Below the pieces are notes generated by a model. That model saw only the letters and a list, made by a program, of their open reading frames with translations, had not been told where the DNA came from and searched no databases. From Prolixibacteraceae bacterium (GTDB lineage Bacteria > Bacteroidota > Bacteroidia > Bacteroidales > Prolixibacteraceae): a stretch of DNA of 43,770 bases. The stretch covers positions 1 through 43,770 of the forward strand of contig WTWZ01000011.1 in the NCBI GenBank assembly GCA_009773765.1. The letters are read 5' to 3'. The position numbers and the translations under genes are program-made. Positions 35,814-43,384 of the stretch are shown piece after piece (within the stretch, counting starts at the first letter, position 1; each line of letters starts with the position of its first letter).

Positions 35814-37736
35814 ATGATAAATAAAATTACAAGTTTGGCTGAATATTTTCAGAAGTATCAGGAAAGTGTGGCGGACCCTGAAGGATTTTGGGGAAAAATT
35901 GCCGAGAGCCATCACTGGCACAAAAAATGGGATCGCGTTGTTGACTGGCGGTTTTCGGGACCGGGTGCACCCGATGTAAAATGGTTTGTAAACGGGAAAT
36001 TAAATATTACCGAGAATATTTTCGAACGTAATATGTTTTTGCGTAAAAACCAGGTTGCCATTATCTGGGAGCCCAACGACCCAAAAGAACCTGTCATAAA
36101 ACTTACTTACGGCGAGCTTTTCGATAAAGTAAAACAGTTTGCCAACGGACTGTTAAAACTGGGGGTAAAACGCGGCGACAGGGTTGCAATTTATCTGCCA
36201 ATGGTTCCTGAACTGGCCATTGCAATGCTTGCCTGCGCCCGAATCGGGGCAATCCACTCCATCGTTTTTGCAGGTTTTTCGGCAACAGCGCTGGCCGATC
36301 GGGTAAACGATGCCACATCTAACGTTGTTATTACTTCCGATGGAGGTTACCGCGGTACAAAAAGCATCCCTTTGAAAGGCATTGTCGATGAAGCTGTTGC
36401 AAAATGTCCATCGGTAAAGAATGTTATCGTTTTAAAACATACAAACGAAGAAATCAATTTTGTTAATGGCCGCGATGTTTGGTGGCACGATTTAATAAAT
36501 GGTGTTTCAACTGAAAACATTGCCGAAGTAATGGATGCCGAAGACATCTTATTCATTCTTTATACCTCAGGATCAACAGGCAAACCCAAAGGAGTTGTGC
36601 ACACAACAGCCGGGTACATGGTTTATGCCGAATATACTTTCAAAAATGTATTTCAATACAGCGATGGCGATATTTTTTGGTGTACCGCCGATATTGGCTG
36701 GGTTACCGGCCACTCGTATATTGTTTACGGCCCTCTTTTAACAGGCGCCACAACCATTATGTTCGAAGGTGTGCCAACCTGGCCCGATGCCGGCAGATTC
36801 TGGGAAACAATTGACAAACACAAAGTTACACAGTTTTATACAGCGCCAACTGCTATTCGTGCATTAATGGCGCAGGGCGACAACTGGGTTTCAAATCACA
36901 ATCTGAGTTCGTTAAAAGTTCTGGGTACAGTTGGCGAACCTATTAACGAAGAAGCCTGGAGATGGTACCATGCTTTGGTTGGAAAAGGAAAATGCCCGAT
37001 TGTTGATACATGGTGGCAAACCGAAACAGGCGGAATTATGATTACTCCGCTTGCCGGAATAACACCTACAAAACCATCGCTTGCAACGTTGCCTTTGCCT
37101 GGCGTCCAGCCCATCTTAGTCGATCCAGAAGGAAAAGAATTAAAAGGAAATGGTGTCGAAGGGATTTTATGTATTAAATTCCCGTGGCCGGGAATGTTAA
37201 GAACAACTTACGGAGATCATCCCCGCTGTTTTCAGACCTATTTTTCGGCTTTTCCCAATTTATACTTAACCGGCGACGGCGCAAAACGCGACGAGGAAGG
37301 CTATTACCGCATCATAGGCCGAATTGACGATGTTATAAACGTTTCCGGGCACCGCATTGGGACCGCCGAAGTTGAAGACGCTATAAACCAGCACCCGAAA
37401 GTAATTGAATCGGCCGTGGTAGGATATCCGCACGATATTAAGGGATCGGGAATATACGCCTACGTAATTTGCGAAGACCTTACCGATGCTGAATTAAAAA
37501 CCATTGAAAACGAAATCAGGGAAACTGTAAATAAATTTATCGGGGCAATTGCAAAACCCGATAAAATTCAAATTGTCAGTGGCCTGCCCAAAACAAGATC
37601 CGGAAAAATCATGCGCCGGATCCTTCGTAAAATCGGGGAAGGCGATGCAACCAACCTTGGCGACACTTCAACCCTGCTCGACCCGGGTGTTGTGGACGAA
37701 ATTATAGATGGGGCAAAAGTTGCTGTAAAAAGGTAA
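35814..37736 (+). CDS. acs: AMP-forming acetyl-CoA synthetase
   Basis: The 640-residue ANL enzyme makes acetyl-CoA from acetate, ATP and CoA. It has the P-loop YTSGSTGKPKGVVHTTAGYM, the acetate-pocket and A5 region DTWWQTETGGIMITPLAG, the hinge region YLTGDGAKRDEEGYYRIIGR with DDVINVSGHRIGTAEVE and the catalytic lysine (about residue 598) in LPKTRSGKIMRRILR. In characterised Acs proteins that lysine is acetylated by Pat and deacetylated by sirtuins; genes for both types of enzyme lie downstream. It is full length. The OFA transporter follows after 33 bases, so the two are probably co-transcribed. Confidence 0.96.
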   Translation: MINKITSLAEYFQKYQESVADPEGFWGKIAESHHWHKKWDRVVDWRFSGPGAPDVKWFVNGKLNITENIFERNMFLRKNQVAIIWEPNDPKEPVIKLTYGELFDKVKQFANGLLKLGVKRGDRVAIYLPMVPELAIAMLACARIGAIHSIVFAGFSATALADRVNDATSNVVITSDGGYRGTKSIPLKGIVDEAVAKCPSVKNVIVLKHTNEEINFVNGRDVWWHDLINGVSTENIAEVMDAEDILFILYTSGSTGKPKGVVHTTAGYMVYAEYTFKNVFQYSDGDIFWCTADIGWVTGHSYIVYGPLLTGATTIMFEGVPTWPDAGRFWETIDKHKVTQFYTAPTAIRALMAQGDNWVSNHNLSSLKVLGTVGEPINEEAWRWYHALVGKGKCPIVDTWWQTETGGIMITPLAGITPTKPSLATLPLPGVQPILVDPEGKELKGNGVEGILCIKFPWPGMLRTTYGDHPRCFQTYFSAFPNLYLTGDGAKRDEEGYYRIIGRIDDVINVSGHRIGTAEVEDAINQHPKVIESAVVGYPHDIKGSGIYAYVICEDLTDAELKTIENEIRETVNKFIGAIAKPDKIQIVSGLPKTRSGKIMRRILRKIGEGDATNLGDTSTLLDPGVVDEIIDGAKVAVKR

Positions 37737-37769
37737 TAAAAACCAAATTATGAGAATAACAAAAAAATC

Positions 37770-39023
37770 ATGAACCGTTCACTTGTAATTGTTGGGGCTG
37801 TATTAATTCAGCTCGCACTTGGCAATTTATATGCCTGGTCTGTTTTTACTACCACATTGGTTGACAACGGTTGGACAAAAACCCAGACTCAGATAGTATT
37901 CTCGGTTGGAGTAGCTGTATTTGCCATTGTTATGGTTATTGCCGGAAAATTAATGCCCAAATACGGCCCGCGAAAATTAACCGTTGCAAGTGCAGTGGCG
38001 CTCGGGCTGGGCTATATAATCGCCGGCCTGCTTGGCGCTGAAAACTACATAACAACATTGATATTTGTCGGAATTCTTGGAGGCGCAGGAATGGGCTTTG
38101 GTTATGTAGTCCCTATTGCTGTTGGTATGCGCTGGTACCCCGATAAAAAAGGTTTTATTTCAGGACTTGCCGTAGCAGGATTCGGTTTCGGAGCAACTCT
38201 TTGGATGACACTTGCCGGTAAACTTGGCGCATTGGGTGGCGGTGAACTCATTACAAAAATCGGCTTGTCAAATACATTTATTGTATTGGGAATTACTTTC
38301 CTTGTCATTATTTTAATCGGAAGTATCTGGATGGTTTTTCCTGCAGCAGGGTGGAAACCAGCCGGATGGAAACCAGAAGTATCAAAAACGGCATCCAAAC
38401 CAGCCGGTTCAGTTGATTTCAGCAGTAACCAAATGCTGAAAACAAATCAATTTTATTTAATTGTTTTAACCTATGCTTTTGGAGCAGGGGCCGGATTGAT
38501 GAGTATAGGGCTGATGAAACTTTGGCCAATGGCTGCCATGAAGGCAAACGGAATCCCGACAGAAGTGGCAGGCGCTGCTGCAACAATGGCAATGGCAATA
38601 TTTTTCGCGCTATTTAACGGTTTGGGACGTATTATATGGGGAATGATAAGCGATAAAATCGGACGAAAATCATCAATTGCCGTAATGATGGCCACACAGG
38701 GCGCATTTGTAATCTTGTTTCAGTGGATGGCCGGAATGCAGGCCACACTTTACATTTTTGCAGTCCTAATCGGGTTCAACTATGGCGGTTTGTTCTCACT
38801 GTTTCCAACCATAACAGCCGATATTTTTGGAAATAAAAACTTTGGGCAGAATTACAGTTGGGTTTTTTTAGCTTATGCAATCGGGGGGATAATTTTCCCG
38901 ATATTAGGAGGAAAATTAGGCGATTTGGGAAACTTCCCGCTGGCTTTTACCATTTGCGGAACACTGTGTTTTGTAGCAGTCGTTACCATTTTAATGGTTA
39001 AACCAATAAAAAGTTCAAAATAA
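37770..39023 (+). CDS. OFA-family major facilitator (oxalate/formate antiporter-like monocarboxylate transporter)
   Basis: The 417-residue membrane protein has about 12 hydrophobic segments and the OFA-type N-terminus VIVGAVLIQLALGNLYAWSVFTTTLVDNGWTKTQTQ. The loop after the first repeat has GRIIWGMISDKIGRKSS, the MFS cytoplasmic motif of the second half, and FNYGGLFSLFPTITADIFG is typical of the family. A central hydrophilic loop (about 190-215) carries two WKPAGWKP-like units. Being directly downstream of acs, it probably moves acetate, pyruvate or another monocarboxylate; that is inference. A perfect hairpin terminator follows. Confidence 0.85.
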   Translation: MNRSLVIVGAVLIQLALGNLYAWSVFTTTLVDNGWTKTQTQIVFSVGVAVFAIVMVIAGKLMPKYGPRKLTVASAVALGLGYIIAGLLGAENYITTLIFVGILGGAGMGFGYVVPIAVGMRWYPDKKGFISGLAVAGFGFGATLWMTLAGKLGALGGGELITKIGLSNTFIVLGITFLVIILIGSIWMVFPAAGWKPAGWKPEVSKTASKPAGSVDFSSNQMLKTNQFYLIVLTYAFGAGAGLMSIGLMKLWPMAAMKANGIPTEVAGAAATMAMAIFFALFNGLGRIIWGMISDKIGRKSSIAVMMATQGAFVILFQWMAGMQATLYIFAVLIGFNYGGLFSLFPTITADIFGNKNFGQNYSWVFLAYAIGGIIFPILGGKLGDLGNFPLAFTICGTLCFVAVVTILMVKPIKSSK

Positions 39024-39042
39024 AATATATTGTGAACTAATG

Positions 39043-39075
39043 ATCAGAAAACCCGGAAATACCGGGTTTTCTGAT
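39043..39075 (+). terminator. Terminator of the acs-OFA operon
   Basis: Perfect 14-base arms ATCAGAAAACCCGG and complement surround a five-base loop (39057-39061). The descending arm contains TTTT inside the stem and is followed by AT-rich DNA. It begins 20 bases after the transporter stop. The following 250 bases up to 39327 show no gene and no clear promoter. Confidence 0.75.
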
Positions 39076-39327
39076 TTAATGCCCATCACATGTTTTTAAA
39101 CAGCGGAAAAATAAATTGTTATTAAACATGCAAAACCGGTTCTTGTGTGATTAACCAGATGCTATAATACTGATTTAAAATAATATTTATGTTTTCCCGA
39201 ATGTTCATCATGTATGATAAATAAATTTCCAAAACTGACTTTTTTTATTGAATTTTGCGGACAAAATCGAACACTTTTACAAATGAAAATTTTTATGCAA
39301 ATCTTTTAAAACCAAAAATATTACCAA

Positions 39328-42021
39328 ATGGCCATTAAGAAATTAAACAGCATTTTCAAGCCAAAGCGAATAGCGTTAATTGGCGTTTCAGATAATCCAA
39401 ACAGCGTGGGCGGAATTACGTTACGAAACCTTGTTGGCGGCGGCTTCAATGGTGTAGTTTATCCGGTAAACCCAAAACGCGAGGCAGTTTTTGGGATTCC
39501 ATGTTACCCCGATGTAAAAAGCCTTCCAAAAACTCCCGACCTGGCCGTTATAATGACTGCCGCCAAATTTGTTCCCGGAATTATTCGCGAATGTGGCGAG
39601 GCCGGCATTCATGGTGTAATTATCATGTCGGCAGGGTTTAAAGAATCGGGGGAAGAGGGAAGAATACTTGAAGACGATGTAAAAGCCGAAAAAGCCAAAT
39701 TCCCCGACATGCGGGTTATTGGCCCAAACTGCCTTGGTATTTTGGTTCCCGGATTAAACATGAATGTGAGTTTTGCCAATGGAATGCCAAAAAAAGGCCA
39801 CGTTGCATTTATATCACAATCCGGCGCTTTGTGTACTTCAGTTCTCGACTGGGCCTATGATTCAAATATCGGGTTCTCCTATTTCGTTTCTATCGGCAAC
39901 TCGATGGATGTTAATTTCGGCGATTTAATCGACTATTTTGGACAGGATCCAAATACAAAATCAATTGTTCTTTATGTTGAATCGCTTGCCAACGCCCGGA
40001 CGTTTATGTCGGCAGCCCGTGCTTTTTCACGCGGAAAACCAATCATTGTTTACAAATCGGGGCGTTTCCCCGAATCGGCGGCAGCAGCAGCTTCGCACAC
40101 GGGGGCCATGGCATCGGAAGATTCAATTTATGACGCGGTTTTCCGAAGGGCAGGGTTAGCCCGCGTGTTCGATTTTGGAAACATTTTCGAATTTACCGAC
40201 CTGGTTGGCCGTCGCCGGATTCCCAAAGGCAACAGGCTCGCAATTGTTACCAATGCAGGCGGCCCCGGTGTTATGGCAACCGACTCGCTAATTTCCCTGG
40301 GCGGAAAACTGGTTGAACTTTCTGAAAAAACAATACAGAGGCTGAATGAATACCTGCCGCCTTTCTGGTCGCACGGAAACCCGATTGATGTGCTTGGGGA
40401 CGCCACTCCTGAAAGATTTGCAGGTGCAACAGAAATAGTTTTGGAAGATGAAAATGTAGATGCCGTGCTGGTTTTACTAACGCCGCAAGCTATGACCGCA
40501 CCAACAGAAACAGCCACTGCAATCTCGCAACTGGCGGCAAAAACAACAAAATCGATTATGGCAGGCTGGTTGGGGGGCGCAAGCATGCGCGAAGGTATTC
40601 AGATTTTTAACCAGGCAGGAATTTCGAGTTTTACTGCCCCCGAACAAGCTATTCGCGCATTTATGACACTCTCCAATTATTCCGAAAATCAGGAGATGTT
40701 GTACGAAACGCCAAAGGAAGTACCGGTTTCTTTTCAGTATGACCGGCTGGAACTGCGTAAAAAATATTTAAAAGACATTTTCCCAAAAGCAAAAATTCTG
40801 AATGAAGACGATTCAAAAATGCTGGTGAACGATTACGGGATTAATACCACTCACCCCCAGCCGGCAGCTACCGAAGATGAAGCCGTTGCAATTGCCCGCA
40901 TAAAAGGATATCCGGTAGTGATGAAAATTTATTCACCCGATATTACCCACAAATCCGATGTTGGCGGAGTAGCGCTTAATATTAAAGACGATGAGATGGT
41001 AAGGGCAACTTTCCGTAATATGATGAAAACAGCAAAAGAAAAACGCCCTGATGCAAGAATTGATGGAGTTACCATTCAAATCATGGTAAATACAAAAGAG
41101 GGTGTTGAACTGATTGTTGGAACTAAAAAAGACCCGGTATTCGGTACAGTAATGCTGGTCGGAATGGGCGGGGTTACCGCTGAATTATTTAAGGACAAGC
41201 GCCTGGAATTCCCGCCTTTAAACGAGCAATTGGCTCATCAGATGTTAAAATCGCTGAAAATTTATCCACTCCTGACAGGATATCGCGGCGATACGCCAAA
41301 AAACATCGATAAACTTATCGAAGCGCTGATTCGCATGTCGTACCTTGCAGCCGATTATCCCGAAATTGCCGAACTCGATATCAATCCGCTGATAGTTACC
41401 CCTACCGATGTAATCGCCCTTGATGCGCGTATTGTTGTGGACGAGGAAATAATGAAAAAACCTGCAAAAGAATACTCACACCTGATATTACGGCCTTACC
41501 CTGAAAGTTTAATTAAAAAGGTAACCTTACGTGATGGTTCCGAAATATTGCTCCGCCCGATTAAACCAGAAGACGAACCTTTGTGGGTCGAGTTACTTTC
41601 CGGTTGCTCGAAAGAGGCAATTTATCAACGTTTCCGGTACGATTTTTACTTCGATTCGCACGATATTGCATCGCAATACTGCTTTATCGATTACGATCGT
41701 GAAATAGCCATTGTTGCTGAAGTGGAGGATGAGGGCAGGAAAAAAATAATTGGTGTTGGGCGGTTAATTGCCGATCCCGATGTGGAAGTTATGGAATATG
41801 CCATTTTAATAACCGATACATGGCAGAAAAAAGAACTTGGTTTTACCTTAACCAAATACTGCATGGAGATTGCGAAAATGAGGGGCGTAAAAATTCTGGC
41901 TGCCGAAACCACAAAAGACAACAAACCTATGATATCGGTATTCAGAAAGCTGAACTTTAAAATCAGGTTTAACGAAGACACTACCGTTTCGGTAAATAAA
42001 GATATTTCGGTTGAAGATTAA
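39328..42021 (+). CDS. ADP-forming acyl-CoA synthetase fused to a GNAT acetyltransferase domain (Pat-like architecture)
   Basis: The 897-residue protein has a CoA-binding domain (about 5-130, IALIGVSDNPNSVGG), a succinyl-CoA-ligase-like domain (about 145-450) with the phosphorylatable His257 in AAAAASHTGAMASED, an ATP-grasp domain (about 480-715, GYPVVMKIYSPDITHKSDVGGV) and a C-terminal GNAT domain (about 725-897). This is the layout of Salmonella Pat, the protein acetyltransferase of Acs. Pat is described as lacking the active histidine, whereas it is present here, so acyl-CoA to ATP conversion is plausible. The GNAT acetyl-CoA loop reads WQKKELG, with Glu in the usual Gly position. Neighbours are acs-OFA upstream and a sirtuin downstream. 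Its role may be catalytic, regulatory or both. Confidence 0.88.
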   Translation: MAIKKLNSIFKPKRIALIGVSDNPNSVGGITLRNLVGGGFNGVVYPVNPKREAVFGIPCYPDVKSLPKTPDLAVIMTAAKFVPGIIRECGEAGIHGVIIMSAGFKESGEEGRILEDDVKAEKAKFPDMRVIGPNCLGILVPGLNMNVSFANGMPKKGHVAFISQSGALCTSVLDWAYDSNIGFSYFVSIGNSMDVNFGDLIDYFGQDPNTKSIVLYVESLANARTFMSAARAFSRGKPIIVYKSGRFPESAAAAASHTGAMASEDSIYDAVFRRAGLARVFDFGNIFEFTDLVGRRRIPKGNRLAIVTNAGGPGVMATDSLISLGGKLVELSEKTIQRLNEYLPPFWSHGNPIDVLGDATPERFAGATEIVLEDENVDAVLVLLTPQAMTAPTETATAISQLAAKTTKSIMAGWLGGASMREGIQIFNQAGISSFTAPEQAIRAFMTLSNYSENQEMLYETPKEVPVSFQYDRLELRKKYLKDIFPKAKILNEDDSKMLVNDYGINTTHPQPAATEDEAVAIARIKGYPVVMKIYSPDITHKSDVGGVALNIKDDEMVRATFRNMMKTAKEKRPDARIDGVTIQIMVNTKEGVELIVGTKKDPVFGTVMLVGMGGVTAELFKDKRLEFPPLNEQLAHQMLKSLKIYPLLTGYRGDTPKNIDKLIEALIRMSYLAADYPEIAELDINPLIVTPTDVIALDARIVVDEEIMKKPAKEYSHLILRPYPESLIKKVTLRDGSEILLRPIKPEDEPLWVELLSGCSKEAIYQRFRYDFYFDSHDIASQYCFIDYDREIAIVAEVEDEGRKKIIGVGRLIADPDVEVMEYAILITDTWQKKELGFTLTKYCMEIAKMRGVKILAAETTKDNKPMISVFRKLNFKIRFNEDTTVSVNKDISVED

Positions 42022-42048
42022 AGCCCCCTAACCCCCGGAGGGGGAATT
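42021..42048 (+). repeat. C5/G5 palindromic repeat, intergenic copy 3
   Basis: The sequence AAG-C5-TAA-C5-GGA-G5-AATT starts on the last base of the stop codon of the acyl-CoA synthetase fusion. It has nearly the same layout as the repeat inside the aminotransferase gene at 4915-4944. Confidence 0.75.
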
Positions 42049-42113
42049 ATAGAAATAAATGTGAAAAGTTGCACAACTGAACGATGTATTTATTTTAGCA
42101 ATCAAAAACATTA

Positions 42114-42151
42114 TTCCCGGCAGTTGGTTAATTCCCTGCCGGGAAATTTTT
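42114..42151 (+). terminator. Hairpin with T-run directly before the sirtuin gene
   Basis: Perfect arms TTCCCGGCAG (42114-42123) and CTGCCGGGAA (42136-42145) enclose a 12-base loop and are followed by five T residues. It looks like the terminator of the acyl-CoA synthetase fusion gene, but ends only about 11 bases before the sirtuin ATG. Confidence 0.75.
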
Positions 42152-42162
42152 AATAAGAAAAT

Positions 42163-42906
42163 ATGGATTTCGAAAAACTTGAAATTGCTGCAAACCTCAT
42201 CCGAAAAGCAAAATATGCAATTGCTTTTACGGGGGCAGGCATTTCAGTTGACAGTGGTATTCCCCCTTTCCGGGGCGAAAACGGGCTTTGGAACAAAATG
42301 GATCCCATTTTTCTTGAAATCGGATATTTTCGAAAAAAACCGTTGCAGTCGTGGAAAAAAATAAAGGAGATTTTTTACGATACACTGGGCGATACACAAC
42401 CCAATATTGCCCACGAAATACTGGCTAAAATGGAAAAACGGAGTTTTCTGGAATCCATCATCACCCAGAATATCGATCATCTCCACCAAAAAGCGGGCAG
42501 CCGCTATGTTTACGAACTGCATGGCACATACAAACAACTGGTTTGCACCGAGTGCGGCTCTGAATTCGATATGAGTTTTGCCGACCTGAAATATTTACCG
42601 CCAACGTGTTATATCTGTAAAGGAATACTAAAACCCGACATGGTCTTCTTCAATGAGCCAATTCCTGCTTTTGCAAAAAAACGGTCGTTCGAAGAAGCCG
42701 GAAAAGCCGATGTTTTAATCATTATTGGCACAAACGCCGAAGTTTTACCGGCAGCCGAAATACCGGTTGTAGCCAAAGAAAACGGTGCAAAAATCATCGA
42801 AATCAACATCGAAGAGACTCATTTTACACGCGAAATAACCGATATTTATCTTCAGGGAAAGGCATCGGAAATAATGAAAGGTATTGGCGAATTGCTCTAT
42901 TTGTGA
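42163..42906 (+). CDS. cobB: Sirtuin, NAD-dependent protein deacylase
   Basis: The 247-residue Sir2-family protein removes acyl groups from lysines using NAD+. It shows the NAD motif IAFTGAGISVDSGIPPFRG, TQNIDHLHQKAG with the substrate/NAD residues, the catalytic His in YELHGTYKQLVC, a four-cysteine zinc site (CTEC and CYIC, 19 residues apart) and the C-terminal GTNAEVLPAAEIPVVAKENGAKIIEIN. No extra domains are present. Lying downstream of acs and a Pat-like protein, it is a good candidate for reactivating acetylated Acs. The symbol follows function by analogy. A strong hairpin terminator lies ten bases downstream. Confidence 0.92.
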   Translation: MDFEKLEIAANLIRKAKYAIAFTGAGISVDSGIPPFRGENGLWNKMDPIFLEIGYFRKKPLQSWKKIKEIFYDTLGDTQPNIAHEILAKMEKRSFLESIITQNIDHLHQKAGSRYVYELHGTYKQLVCTECGSEFDMSFADLKYLPPTCYICKGILKPDMVFFNEPIPAFAKKRSFEEAGKADVLIIIGTNAEVLPAAEIPVVAKENGAKIIEINIEETHFTREITDIYLQGKASEIMKGIGELLYL

Positions 42907-42915
42907 TTGTTGGGT

Positions 42916-42942
42916 AGCGCGGTTTGTAACCGCGCTTTTTTC
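42916..42942 (+). terminator. Intrinsic terminator of the sirtuin gene
   Basis: Perfect nine-base arms AGCGCGGTT and AACCGCGCT with a three-base loop are followed by a T-run. It lies ten bases after the stop codon. Confidence 0.85.
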
Positions 42943-42950
42943 TACTCCTG

Positions 42951-43027
42951 ATGGGAGTCGGACTTTCCAAAGTCCGGCATCTTTTCTGAGACTTGGGAAA
43001 AACTTCTATTTTCTGCGACTTGGGAAA
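42951..43027. repeat. Hairpin plus 19-base direct repeats in the spacer after the sirtuin
   Basis: A short perfect hairpin CGGACTTT-CC-AAAGTCCG (42959-42976) is followed by two copies of TTTTCTG(A/C)GACTTGGGAAA at 42982-43000 and 43009-43027 that differ at one position. The element looks like part of a dispersed noncoding repeat. Nothing else is evident up to about 43110. Confidence 0.6.
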
Positions 43028-43114
43028 GTCACAGTCACGGGGGATCAAACCTGAACTTAGGGCAGGGTAACTACTGCTCCCAATATGAGCAATCAGACCT
43101 TATAATTAGAAAGT

Positions 43115-43287
43115 TATGGTATCCGAAAATATATTTTAGTACACCCATAATCAGGAGACGGAAAACCAGAAGCATTGAAATACAATCTTGCCCCTGTATG
43201 TGGTTGCGCAGAATAAACAAAGTACACCGGTTGGTTTATGAAGTTTTAGATAACCAAATTTTGATACTCACCGCCAAAGGACATTAC
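43115..43287 (+). pseudogene. Decayed Txe/YoeB-family toxin
   Basis: Two frames together resemble the C-terminal two thirds of YoeB toxins. The first gives YILVHP, a stop at 43148-43150, then SGDGKPEALKYNLAPV. After a frameshift near 43193-43200 the second gives MWLRRINKVHRLVYEVLDNQ and ILILTAKGHY. E. coli YoeB has, in order, GKGKPEPLKHNLSGFWSRRI, EEHRLVYAV and a final RYHY, so the order and spacing match. The active-site Arg and the near-terminal His are still visible. The N-terminal part is not recognisable, no YefM-type antitoxin lies upstream, and the second frame reads past the usual end to 43365. It is a dead relic. Confidence 0.65.
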
Positions 43288-43384
43288 TTTAAAAACTTTG
43301 ACTTTAGAAAGTTAAAGTCCCTGACCAAATCCATTGTCAGTATCAAAAATAATTTCTACCATTGAACACTTAAATTTACACCAA

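Noticed and set aside
40128-40586. 152-residue minus-strand frame opposite the acyl-CoA synthetase
   Set aside because: Low-complexity Ser/Ala-rich antisense of a conserved catalytic domain.
42982-43027. CRISPR-like repeat pair
   Set aside because: Only two units, with an 8-base spacing and no cas genes.
42824-43048. 74-residue minus-strand frame over the sirtuin terminator
   Set aside because: Its sequence is made of the hairpin and the direct repeats (duplicated FPKSQK units) and has no independent support.
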